39,559 bases of DNA. Source: an uncultured Saprospiraceae bacterium (GTDB taxonomy: Bacteria; Bacteroidota; Bacteroidia; Chitinophagales; Saprospiraceae). Shown one piece after another: positions 1 to 7,188 of the stretch. The notes beneath the pieces were generated by a model, which had not been told where the DNA came from, did no database searches, and saw only the letters and a list, made by a program, of their open reading frames with translations. Numbering within the stretch: position 1 is the stretch's first letter; the number at the start of each line of letters is the position of its first letter. The position numbers and the translations under genes are program-made. The DNA lies in the NCBI GenBank assembly GCA_937921595.1, contig CAKZTD010000220.1, positions 1 through 39,559 on the forward strand, in the 5' to 3' direction.

Positions 1-53
1 AAAAATGAAGTATCTTCGGTTAACATCCTCTTTTCCTTTTAAAATAAAAGAAA

Positions 54-902
54 ATGAATACTAAATTATTCAAAGAGTATACCTCACAATTTGTGGATAC
101 GGTGAAGGCACATCGTGAAGCCACACATTTTATTACTAAACATAAGTTGTGGGTAGGGTTTTGGAAATATGGCTGGGTATCTCGTGGATTAATTGGATTG
201 GCAATTTTGTTTGGCCTAAAATCTCTTAGTATTTTTATGGACTGGCTAGACCATTTCAAATCTGTCGATTCCGCAAATGCGTTTGCAGAAATGGGAATGT
301 TGTTTCAAAATATGGCTTTTGAAAGTTATGACTTTTTATTTGTTGGCGGTTTGAAATATGTAATGCTGCTTTTATTAGAAGTGATCATTTTTCATATCTG
401 TCGCCGAACCTTGGAAATTCTGACTGGAAAGTCATCAGACCTTACTTTTAATACTTTTGTAAAGGCCCAAATCCGTATGATCAAAGTGGCTATTCGATGT
501 TTTATTTTGGAAATGATTTATACGCTCCTGATAAAGATTTCTTTTGGAATATTTGGAACCATTGATTTTTTAGAACCTGTTTTTATTTTCGCCGTTCAAT
601 CTTATTTCCTCGGACTCTTGTTTATAGATAATTATACGGAGCAATTCCATCTCACCATTAAGGAAAGTATGAAATATGCCAAAGATTTTGTTGGGGTATC
701 CCTGGCAATAGGACTCGTTTTAAATATCATCTTTTTCATACCAGTCATAGGAACTATTGTTGGACCAGTCATCGGTGCGGTAACGGTTACCCTAATTATG
801 TATCGTTTATCGAATTTACATTTGGAACCTCTTCCAGAAACGCTTTTAGGAGAGATGCCCGAATTTGTTCCGGAAATTATACACCAAAAGAAAAATCTAT
901 GA
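54..902 (+). CDS. EI24/CysZ-like multi-pass membrane protein
   Basis: A 282-aa integral membrane protein. After a soluble N-terminus of about 35 residues, hydrophobic segments lie near residues 45-62, 100-118, 145-165, 170-195 and 212-250. The last hydrophobic stretch, with FFIPVIGTIVGPVIG, resembles the Pro/Gly-rich C-terminal membrane region of EI24-domain proteins (the family that includes CysZ). That match is from memory of the family pattern, and a sulfate-transport role should not be assumed. The ATG at 54 follows an A-rich leader without a Shine-Dalgarno sequence. TATCTTCG at 11-18 is a 7/8 match to the Bacteroidota -7 element. The gene converges on the MarC gene. It could also be an unrelated membrane family. 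Confidence 0.6.
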   Translation: MNTKLFKEYTSQFVDTVKAHREATHFITKHKLWVGFWKYGWVSRGLIGLAILFGLKSLSIFMDWLDHFKSVDSANAFAEMGMLFQNMAFESYDFLFVGGLKYVMLLLLEVIIFHICRRTLEILTGKSSDLTFNTFVKAQIRMIKVAIRCFILEMIYTLLIKISFGIFGTIDFLEPVFIFAVQSYFLGLLFIDNYTEQFHLTIKESMKYAKDFVGVSLAIGLVLNIIFFIPVIGTIVGPVIGAVTVTLIMYRLSNLHLEPLPETLLGEMPEFVPEIIHQKKNL

Positions 903-982
903 TAAGAGTCATAGCAAAATCGATCAGTGAGTATTTGACAGAATTGTGTTTTGTATTCTCGGAATTTGCTGAAGTAAATGAA

Positions 983-1014
983 AAGTCCTTCCGATTTTAA
1001 AATCAAAAGGACTT
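983..1014 (-). terminator. candidate terminator hairpin between convergent genes
   Basis: The arms AAGTCCTT (983-990) and AAGGACTT (1007-1014) are perfectly complementary and enclose a second palindrome, GATTTTAAAATC. Read on the minus strand, TTTTC follows the stem, so it could end the MarC transcript. The T tract is short. A weaker hairpin with arms CGCTTT/AAAGCG lies near 1100-1120. Confidence 0.4.
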
Positions 1015-1156
1015 GATCAATTACTTAAACTTTAAATTCGGACTTGCCAAAATGGTTGGAATAGCCCTTCATTATTATTAAGACTTACTTTCAATAAGTA
1101 ACGCTTTTATTAAAATAAAGCGAATATGCTTTTAACAATATACACCTTCCCTGGAA

Positions 1157-1723
1157 TTATAATCCCAAATTCGTTTTAAACAGTTTGATCGCAATAGCCA
1201 GAAGGATAATTCCAAAAACCTTTCTTAAAATAGCGGCTCCACCTTTGCCAATTTTTCGCTGAATAAAAGAGGAAGATTTTAGAACAATAAAGACGATTAA
1301 AAGATTAAGGGCAATACCTACTCCAATATTCAATGTTTCGTACTCTGCTTTTAGTGATAGAATTGTAGTCAGGGTTCCAGCTCCGGCGATGAGTGGAAAA
1401 GCTAACGGTACAATTGAAGTATTAGCGGACTCATCTTCTGATTCCTTAAAGAGTGTAATTCCCAAAACCATTTCCATTCCAATGATGAAAATAATAATGG
1501 CACCAGCAATTGCAAAAGATTGAACGTCTACTCCAAACAAGCTTAAGATTGATTCTCCTCCGAAAAGGAACGCAATCATAATGACGCCTGCTACAATAGT
1601 AGCCATTCCAGGTTTTATTTTTTTGCCTTGTTCTTTGAAACCTATGACGATAGGTAAGTTTCCCATTATATCAATAACGGAAAACAAAATTAGTGTTACT
1701 GAAACAATCTCTTTGAATAACAT
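1157..1723 (-). CDS. MarC family integral membrane protein
   Basis: A 188-aa protein with about six transmembrane segments, close to the usual size of MarC/YchE/YhgN proteins. It shows family features: an N-terminal segment with the pattern LILFSVIDIMGNLPIV, a central FAIAGAIIIFIIGMEMVLG, and SIVPLAFPLIAGAGTLTTI. The function of MarC proteins is unresolved; the old link to multiple antibiotic resistance in E. coli was not upheld, so no transport substrate is proposed. The start ATG is the complement of 1721-1723. The gene is monocistronic as far as can be seen, converges on the EI24-like gene, and lies downstream of the channel gene on the same strand across a 523-nt structured spacer. Confidence 0.85.
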   Translation of the reverse strand: MLFKEIVSVTLILFSVIDIMGNLPIVIGFKEQGKKIKPGMATIVAGVIMIAFLFGGESILSLFGVDVQSFAIAGAIIIFIIGMEMVLGITLFKESEDESANTSIVPLAFPLIAGAGTLTTILSLKAEYETLNIGVGIALNLLIVFIVLKSSSFIQRKIGKGGAAILRKVFGIILLAIAIKLFKTNLGL

Positions 1724-1909
1724 AGTTAATGATTTTCGTTCTTATTTATGGCTTGTTCACGGCATTTAAAGAACTGTGATTTTTAAAAAATGAAACCGCA
1801 ATTAGTGGGTTTAAAAATCAAGAGTCAATGCTAGTGAAAGGAAATGTCAGATTTGGACAAACGAGATATTTTTAGGCCTTTTAAGGAACTATCTTGGTAG
1901 GAAAAATAA

Positions 1910-1935
1910 AAGGGCAGAAACTGAGTTCCGCCCTT
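1910..1935 (-). terminator. hairpin with T-rich tail, minus strand
   Basis: The arms AAGGGC (1910-1915) and GCCCTT (1930-1935) continue, after one mismatch, into GAA/TTC. On the minus strand the stem is followed by a TTATTTTT-like tract. It could end transcription from the channel gene that stops at 2247, about 310 nt upstream on that strand. Confidence 0.45.
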
Positions 1936-1989
1936 ATTAGAAATAGCCACAATTTATTATTTCAGAGTAATAAATCCATATTTGAAAAA

Positions 1990-2249
1990 AGAATTAAAGG
2001 AGCTAGGAGGCTTTTATAACTGAGAGAGTGAACCTAACTTACCTTTAATTCTGGGTGCACTCAAAATTGAGTGAATCGATTGGGTTAGTTTCCGATCCAC
2101 TCATTTTGAGAAGGTGCCGATAGAAAATAATTTGAAATACTTCAAACTATTTTCATATCGGCAGAACTCTGTATTGTGTTTATTTGTCAATAAAAACAAT
2201 AATTGGTCAAAAGGCTATACAGAGTTTCTTTATAGAACTCAGTGTTCTA
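1990..2249. other. intergenic block dense in inverted repeats
   Basis: No ORF is convincing here. Successive inverted repeats are visible: 1990-2000 with 2042-2052 (11 bp, perfect); the palindrome at 2058-2073; 2061-2077 with 2093-2109 (imperfect); 2115-2136 with 2141-2163 (about 21 paired positions, one bulge, one G-U, loop ATAC); 2163-2174 with 2218-2230 (one bulge); and 2233-2249, which overlaps the stop of the channel gene. The block may be a structured 3' UTR, a small RNA or a cluster of extragenic palindromes; strand is undetermined. Confidence 0.6.
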
Positions 2250-3437
2250 TTTATCTTTTCTAAATTTCTTTAAGACATGAGACATTGTATCTCCAGCAGC
2301 TTCTCTTCCTCCAAGTCCAAAGGAAAGTGCAAAAGCTACAGCAACTGCTCCAAGGGTCAAACCGAAAGCAAGGTTTACAATCTCTTTTCCAATACCCATC
2401 GTGTTCAATGCCATCGCTAAAAATATCCCAAGAATTGCAAATTTTGCTAAAGAAGCCATGCCTGCATTATCTGCTGATTTTGACAATGTTTTAGCAGCTA
2501 CATTTGCCAACCAGTTTCCAACTACCATGATGATCAATCCAAAGAATATTTTTCCAGCTACATGGAAAGTATCATTTAAGATACCATTGATGCTATCCAT
2601 TTCTAATCTTTCCATCGCAGAGATAATACCTCCGAACATTAAAAAGAAGAAAAGAATGTTTCCAATAATTTTTGATAGAGAAGTATTTTCTCCAATCATT
2701 TCTGTCAAACCTAATTTTGAAGAAAAGCTATCCAATCCAACATTTTTCAATAGTTCAGTTACGATAGCGGTTACATATTTTCCTACAATGTAGAATACAG
2801 CAATGATAATTCCTGCTCCGATAATTTTTGGAATAGCTTCCATCATAGAGCTTAGCATATTAACTGCTGGCTCAGATATCGCTGTCATTTTCAAGCTGTC
2901 CAATGCTAAAATTAATATTGGAATAAATACCATTAAGAAAACGATTTGCTTTAATAATTTAACCAAATCCAGTTCTGTACTCAATCCTACTCTTGCAGAA
3001 AGACTTTCAATACTTTCACCAAAAAAGCCAACTGCTTCTTTTACAATCGTTGCAATGATGTATCCTGCAAAACCGATGATACCTGCTCCAATTATGTTTG
3101 GAATGTATCCTAAAAATTGACTAAGCATATCTTGGACAGGATCCAACACACTTCTTATTCCTAGTGAGTCTAATACCAATAGTAAAAAAAATAAGAGGAC
3201 GATATAATAGACTAGCTTCGCTATGAAGTTGTCTAATCGAAAATCAAATTTTAAGCTTTTGCTGATCTTTTCGTCGATGTTTGTTCTTTTTAAAACGCCT
3301 CGAACTAAACGTTTTGCTAATCCTGCCACTAAAAAACCAAGTATAAGTAAAACTATAGCACCTACGACTCCTGGGAGGAGGTTTGCTATTTTGGTTCCAA
3401 AAGAGGAGAAAAATTCTTGTAAAGAGAAATCGCCCAT
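2247..3437 (-). CDS. CmpX-like mechanosensitive-channel-related membrane protein
   Basis: A 396-aa protein made of repeated long hydrophobic helices, each with a Gly-rich amphipathic start: near residues 14-50, 110-140, 205-235 and 290-330. This is the pattern of conserved TM-helix repeat proteins (CmpX group) related to small-conductance mechanosensitive channels. Near the C-terminus, FALSFGLGGREAAGDT resembles the end of the MscS pore helix. However, the protein stops about 15 residues later, so the MscS cytoplasmic beta and alpha/beta domains are absent. It probably helps membrane tension or osmotic homeostasis, but gating is not shown. The start ATG is the complement of 3435-3437. It lies downstream of ggt on the same strand and is separated from it by a strong terminator. 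Confidence 0.8.
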   Translation of the reverse strand: MGDFSLQEFFSSFGTKIANLLPGVVGAIVLLILGFLVAGLAKRLVRGVLKRTNIDEKISKSLKFDFRLDNFIAKLVYYIVLLFFLLLVLDSLGIRSVLDPVQDMLSQFLGYIPNIIGAGIIGFAGYIIATIVKEAVGFFGESIESLSARVGLSTELDLVKLLKQIVFLMVFIPILILALDSLKMTAISEPAVNMLSSMMEAIPKIIGAGIIIAVFYIVGKYVTAIVTELLKNVGLDSFSSKLGLTEMIGENTSLSKIIGNILFFFLMFGGIISAMERLEMDSINGILNDTFHVAGKIFFGLIIMVVGNWLANVAAKTLSKSADNAGMASLAKFAILGIFLAMALNTMGIGKEIVNLAFGLTLGAVAVAFALSFGLGGREAAGDTMSHVLKKFRKDK

Positions 3438-3613
3438 AGTATTTTTGTTTAATTGAAATTAAAAATAAAGAGTATGTTGAATTGTTAAGGGTATCCTTGA
3501 GACGGGAGAGTTTTCATTATGTAACACTTTTTAACACTTTTTTTTAAAAATGTGACATGGAATATCGTTTGAAGTGTTTTTGATCCTTTTGGAGGGTATA
3601 TAATTAAGGTGGG

Positions 3614-3676
3614 AAAAAAGAAGAGGGTTTTAAATTTCATTCTACTACTGATTAGAATGAAATTTAAAACCCTCTT
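3614..3676 (-). terminator. very long intrinsic terminator after ggt
   Basis: The arms 3621-3644 and 3653-3676 are perfectly complementary over 24 bp, with an 8-nt loop (CTACTGAT). On the minus strand the stem is followed by C and then six T (complement of 3614-3619). It starts 26 nt past the ggt stop codon and isolates that gene from the channel gene. Confidence 0.85.
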
Positions 3677-3701
3677 AAGTTTTTGGACTATATTTTTATA
3701 C

Positions 3702-5417
3702 TTAAAATCCCGCTACATGATCATCTCCTCTAGGGTCAGCGCCGCCTTCCAGTTTTCCATTAGGCTTTATCAAAATTGCATCAACGCGACCAATACTTCC
3801 TCTTTCTAAAAACTCATGACCCATTCCTTCAAGAGCGATTCTGTCAGCAGGGGAGACCGCATCTTTTTCTACCATTATTTTATCTGGCTTCCATTGATGA
3901 TGAAACCTAGGAGCAGCTACGGCCTCATCCATGGTCATTCCAAATTCGGTGACATTTAGAATGGTTTGAAAAACAGAGGTGATGATGGTAGATCCACCTG
4001 GCGTTCCAACAACCATAAAAAGTTTATTGTCTTTTTCGACGATAGAAGGTGTCATCGAACTTAGCATTCTTTTTCCTGGTTCGATTGCATTGGCTTCTGC
4101 GCCGAGGAGACCATAGAAATTTGGTGTTCCTGGTTTCGAACTGAAATCATCCATTTCGTTATTCAATAAAAAGCCAGCTCCGGTCACCACGGTTTTGGAA
4201 CCATAGCCACTATTGATCGTCGTTGTAATTGAAATGGCATTCCCTTCTTGATCGACAATAGAGAAGTGAGTAGTTTGCTCACTTTCTTTTGGTTCGAAAA
4301 CTCCAGCTTCAATGGAGTCGCTGGATGTTGCAAGATCAGGGTTGAAATTCTTCATCCGACTTTTTAAGTAATCCGGATTTTTTAATTCTTCCATTGGGAC
4401 TTTATAATAATCATTATCACCCAAGTGTTTTGCTCTGTCTGCATAGACACGACGCTCCGCTTCTGTAATCAAGTGGACCGTTTTCTGAGATTGAAACCCC
4501 CAATCTTTTATAGGATAAGGCTCAACCATTTCTAATAATTGAGTTAATGCAATACCGCCACTTGATGGGGGAGCCATGGATATTATATTGTAACCTTTAT
4601 AGACTGTATTTAAAGGTGTTCGCCAAACTGCGTCATAATTTTTTAAATCCTCTTTGCTGATAATTCCACCACCAGCTTGCATCTCTTTGACAATTAGGTC
4701 TGCTGTTTCGCCTTCGTAAAATCCAGCTTCACCTTGATCGCGAATTCTTTTTAAAGTATTGGCCAAGTCTTTTTGAACGAGTAGGTCGCCTTCTTTCCAG
4801 GGCATATCTTTTACAAAAACAGGCATCGTTGTATTACAGGTTTTAAAAGCATCCTGTTTACCATTTAAATTCTGAGCTTGTTTTGCTGTGATCTTAAACC
4901 CTTTTTCGGCCAGGTCGATACTAGGCTGGATGAGTTTTTTAAAATCTTTGAGTTTGCTGTATTTCTCAAAAATCTTAAACATGCCATCCACACTTCCTGG
5001 AACACCAGCTGCAAGGTGACCATTAATACTTAGGCCTTTTATCACATTGTCTAAACTATCGAGATACATATCACGATGTGCTGCGGCCGGAGCTTTCTCT
5101 CTATAATCTAAGGTTGTGATTTCTCCAGCTTTGGTTCTTGAAACCATAAAGCCTCCACCTCCAATATTTCCGGCAACTGGATAAACCACAGCCAATGCAA
5201 ACTGGACACCTATCGCAGCATCATAAGCATTGCCGCCTTGCTGAAGTAGATCAACACCAATGTTTGTGGCATGTGGATGAGCAGAGACTACCATTGCTTT
5301 GTCAGTGGTTGCAGCTTTAGAAATTTCGTAAAGTGGAACATCTGTTTTAGGAGCCTCTTTGCAGGCTGTGAAAAAAAATATTATCAAAGAAATCAGTAAA
5401 CACAAGTGTTTTTTCAT
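3702..5417 (-). CDS. ggt: gamma-glutamyltransferase (lipoprotein form)
   Basis: A 571-aa enzyme that cleaves or transfers the gamma-glutamyl group of glutathione and related peptides. The N-terminus has a lipoprotein signal ending IIFFFTAC (lipid-modified Cys19), so it should be anchored in the envelope, facing the periplasm or the surface. The proenzyme signature is visible: the autoprocessing and nucleophile Thr is T382 in QTTHFSIVD; the substrate-binding motifs LSSMTPSIV and GTPGGSTIIT lie in the small subunit; and GGNAYDAAI and GNIGGGGFM lie in the large subunit. Length matches the family. The start ATG is the complement of 5415-5417. The gene stands alone with its own long terminator. 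I see no clear promoter upstream. Confidence 0.95.
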   Translation of the reverse strand: MKKHLCLLISLIIFFFTACKEAPKTDVPLYEISKAATTDKAMVVSAHPHATNIGVDLLQQGGNAYDAAIGVQFALAVVYPVAGNIGGGGFMVSRTKAGEITTLDYREKAPAAAHRDMYLDSLDNVIKGLSINGHLAAGVPGSVDGMFKIFEKYSKLKDFKKLIQPSIDLAEKGFKITAKQAQNLNGKQDAFKTCNTTMPVFVKDMPWKEGDLLVQKDLANTLKRIRDQGEAGFYEGETADLIVKEMQAGGGIISKEDLKNYDAVWRTPLNTVYKGYNIISMAPPSSGGIALTQLLEMVEPYPIKDWGFQSQKTVHLITEAERRVYADRAKHLGDNDYYKVPMEELKNPDYLKSRMKNFNPDLATSSDSIEAGVFEPKESEQTTHFSIVDQEGNAISITTTINSGYGSKTVVTGAGFLLNNEMDDFSSKPGTPNFYGLLGAEANAIEPGKRMLSSMTPSIVEKDNKLFMVVGTPGGSTIITSVFQTILNVTEFGMTMDEAVAAPRFHHQWKPDKIMVEKDAVSPADRIALEGMGHEFLERGSIGRVDAILIKPNGKLEGGADPRGDDHVAGF

Positions 5418-5767
5418 GGTCGTTGGAAGTTGTGAATAAATTTTTAAAATAAATATATGTTTGGTATGGTGTTTGATTTAATTTGTAGTGTGTTGTTTTA
5501 TAAACGATAAAACATTAGCAATATAAAAAATACGATTTTTTATAAAAATAATTCTCTTTCAATCAACTTTTAGGAAAATCTTCCGTAAACCATTTTGACA
5601 AAGAGAATAATCCCCCTGCCAGCCGAATTGATTAGTATGTTTTTATACTAAATCTGTCTTCAGGGAAACTTGATAAAAATTATCTAAAGATATAAAATGC
5701 ATCGATAGCTACACGTTTGTCGCTAAGGTGTAAAGAATTGGTTATGTATTTTCATGGTTATGTTGTT
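5418..5767 (+). other. non-coding stretch, candidate small RNA body
   Basis: No coding sequence is supported. From about 5610 the + strand can form nested hairpins: CCCTG near 5615 with CAGGG near 5665 enclosing TTAGTAT/ATACTAA (5632-5638/5645-5651), then GATAA/TTATC near 5673-5685. The stretch runs straight into the intrinsic terminator at 5768-5805, although no + strand gene lies upstream. I cannot find a full -7 element, so the 5' end is unknown. Confidence 0.4.
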
Positions 5768-5805
5768 GTGCCATCACGAGTTTTATCGAGATGGCACTTT
5801 TTTTT
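5768..5805 (+). terminator. strong orphan intrinsic terminator
   Basis: The arms GTGCCATC (5768-5775) and GATGGCAC (5790-5797), with a further CGA/TCG inside, are followed by eight T (5798-5805). No + strand protein gene precedes it, because ggt is divergent, so it most likely ends a non-coding transcript. Confidence 0.8.
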
Positions 5806-5943
5806 GTTCTAACCCGAAAGTACTTATTGTCATTGAAATTTTTTCTCTTATTGGATTCATTTTTGATAATTCAATTAAGAGAAGTTGTTATAAAACAGAA
5901 TGATGTTCTTCTTGCAAGCCATTGATCCTCAATATTTCAGTTA

Positions 5944-5980
5944 ATTATTTTCACCGTAGCTACGGCTACGAAAAAATAAT
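5944..5980. repeat. two-part hairpin
   Basis: CGTAGC/GCTACG with loop TACG sits inside the outer arms ATTATTTT (5944-5951) and AAAATAAT (5973-5980). It precedes the small secreted-protein gene and may be a leader structure or a terminator. No T tract follows on the + strand. Confidence 0.4.
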
Positions 5981-6075
5981 GGAGCTTCATTTTGAGAACC
6001 AAGCACTTACAATAAAATTCAACTTCCATTTTAAAACAATTTCAGAAAATATTAATCACATTGAATTACCAAATT

Positions 6076-6474
6076 ATGAAAAAGATTCTCCTTTTTGTTT
6101 TTATTCTCACAGCAAATTGGGCAAGTGCTCAAATTTTTGTAAATCAGAAGAATGTAAATGCAACCAATTATCAATATATCGAGGTTTGGGAAAAATTTAA
6201 TAGAAGCACCGATCAATTTGGAGTCATGGTCGATTATGGACAAGACTCTCAAAGTGAAAATGGAAATGCCAAACTGAAATTGCATGATAAGAAAGGGACG
6301 AAGTTAGAATTCAACAGTATCGTTTCTATTCTAAATTATTTTCATTTGAATGGATGGGAATTAGCAGAAATGAAAAGAACAGATGAGGTTGAATCTTATT
6401 TGATGAAAAGAAGAGAAAACTTTTCCTTGCCTAAAATGGAAGATAAAACATCTTCGTCTTTAGGTTCAAATTAA
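6076..6474 (+). CDS. small secreted protein, DUF4177-like pattern
   Basis: A 132-aa protein with a Sec signal peptide, MKKILLFVFILTANWASAQ, probably cut after residue 19. The ATG at 6076 is chosen over an in-frame TTG at 6061 because the signal peptide begins there. The C-terminal half has FNSIVSILNYFHLNGWELAE followed by a YLMKRR strand. This resembles the short 'lxxLgxxGWElv ... yllkR' pattern of DUF4177-type proteins, a loose similarity only. It is probably periplasmic. No function is proposed. The gene stands alone and ends in a strong terminator 32 nt downstream. Confidence 0.75.
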   Translation: MKKILLFVFILTANWASAQIFVNQKNVNATNYQYIEVWEKFNRSTDQFGVMVDYGQDSQSENGNAKLKLHDKKGTKLEFNSIVSILNYFHLNGWELAEMKRTDEVESYLMKRRENFSLPKMEDKTSSSLGSN

Positions 6475-6505
6475 TAACAGAAGTATTTGATATTGTTTGT
6501 TTTAT

Positions 6506-6560
6506 AAAAAGGTTATTTTAAAAAAGTAATTTATTATTTTTTAAAATAGCCTTTTTTATG
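6506..6560 (+). terminator. long intrinsic terminator
   Basis: The 20-nt arms 6506-6525 and 6537-6556 pair throughout with a single G-U; the right arm ends in a T run (6551-6557). It terminates the small secreted-protein gene. Confidence 0.85.
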
Positions 6561-6792
6561 TTATATTTATAATTCAACACAATCACACCCAGACGTTTTT
6601 GTCTACTTGTCCCAATTACTACCTTTTTTTAAAGGAAAGAAATAACCAGTTCGAATATCAAAAACTCTGATATCGTAAATGATAGAGAGAGAATAATTAT
6701 TGAGGGAATTGCTGTAATGCTACAGTCGATACACCTTGTTAATTGGCTAAACATTCGAAACTAGTAGGTTGTATTATATTGAATTTTAAGCG
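6557..6792 (+). other. non-coding stretch, candidate small RNA body
   Basis: No convincing ORF. Small hairpins are visible: CCTTT/AAAGG near 6622-6635, CGAATATC/GATATCG near 6652-6675, and CTGTA/TACAG at 6712-6725. They lead into the orphan terminator at 6793-6824. TATATTTA near 6562 is a 7/8 match to a -7 element. I found no tRNA, tmRNA or RNase P signature. Confidence 0.4.
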
Positions 6793-6824
6793 AACTACCC
6801 ACTTGTGGGTAGTTTGTTTTTTTT
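6793..6824 (+). terminator. strong orphan intrinsic terminator
   Basis: The arms AACTACCCAC and GTGGGTAGTT (6793-6814) are perfectly complementary; in practice the stem is 8 bp with a six-base loop. A T run follows at 6817-6824. The nearest upstream + gene already ends in its own terminator at 6506-6560, so this one likely ends a separate transcript. Confidence 0.8.
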
Positions 6825-6924
6825 GCCATATGATTAAAAAAGAATAAAGCATATCAAAGCTTTTTTGAGGAACAGCTTTGATATAGTTTTCTTAAAGAAC
6901 ATTTTTTTATATTGATAAAAAATG

Positions 6925-6932
6925 TATCTTTG
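6925..6932 (+). promoter_or_regulatory. -7 promoter element of giant gene 1
   Basis: TATCTTTG is an exact match to TAnnTTTG. No clear -33 TTG is seen at the usual spacing; the region is a T run. Transcription would start near 6938 and give a leader of about 250 nt, which opens with a small hairpin, AGCTTA/TAAGCT (6936-6953). Confidence 0.55.
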
Positions 6933-7031
6933 AGGAGCTTAAATCAATAAGCTTACACACAAACATACATTCTAGAAATTCTCACCAATCACCTTTCTAT
7001 AGCATTAACCTATCAACCAATTGATTAACAG

Positions 7032-7156
7032 AGATTTGTATATGCAAATCTGACCTACTAGATTGTTTTAAACAATAATCATTTCACAATCACCAAAAGA
7101 AATAGTTATTCTATTTGTATGCAAATAGGATAGCCATCTAGTGCTTTTTAATCAAT
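7032..7156 (+). promoter_or_regulatory. duplicated hairpin element in leader of giant gene 1
   Basis: Two similar elements lie in the leader. Copy A (7032-7076) has AGATTTG/CAAATCT around TATATG, then GACCTACTAG, then ATTGTTTTAAACAAT. Copy B (7111-7156) has CTATTTG/CAAATAG around TATG, extending to about 12 bp with G-U pairs (7106-7117 with 7122-7133), then GCCATCTAG and TTTTTAATCAAT. The duplication and conserved pairing suggest a protein- or RNA-binding leader element. Confidence 0.45.
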
Positions 7157-7188
7157 TTCTTTTTTTAATCAAAACAAAAATAACGGAA

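Noticed and set aside
1990-2249. Possible CRISPR array in the inverted-repeat block
   Set aside because: The repeats are inverted and differ from each other; there are no regular direct repeats or spacers.
5594-5600. TTGACA resembling a sigma-70 -35 box
   Set aside because: No matching -10 at 16-18 nt, and Bacteroidota use a different consensus.
5922-6200. A + strand frame overlapping the small secreted-protein gene
   Set aside because: It starts with TTG inside a hairpin, has no signal or domain, and is out of frame with the well-supported signal-peptide gene.
6640-6670. GTTCGAAT resembling a tRNA T-loop
   Set aside because: No matching acceptor stem, D-arm or anticodon arm at the right distances.
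7141-7188. GTG start at 7141 for giant gene 1
   Set aside because: It would place 16 residues before a perfect signal peptide and overlaps the second leader hairpin element; ATG 7189 fits better.
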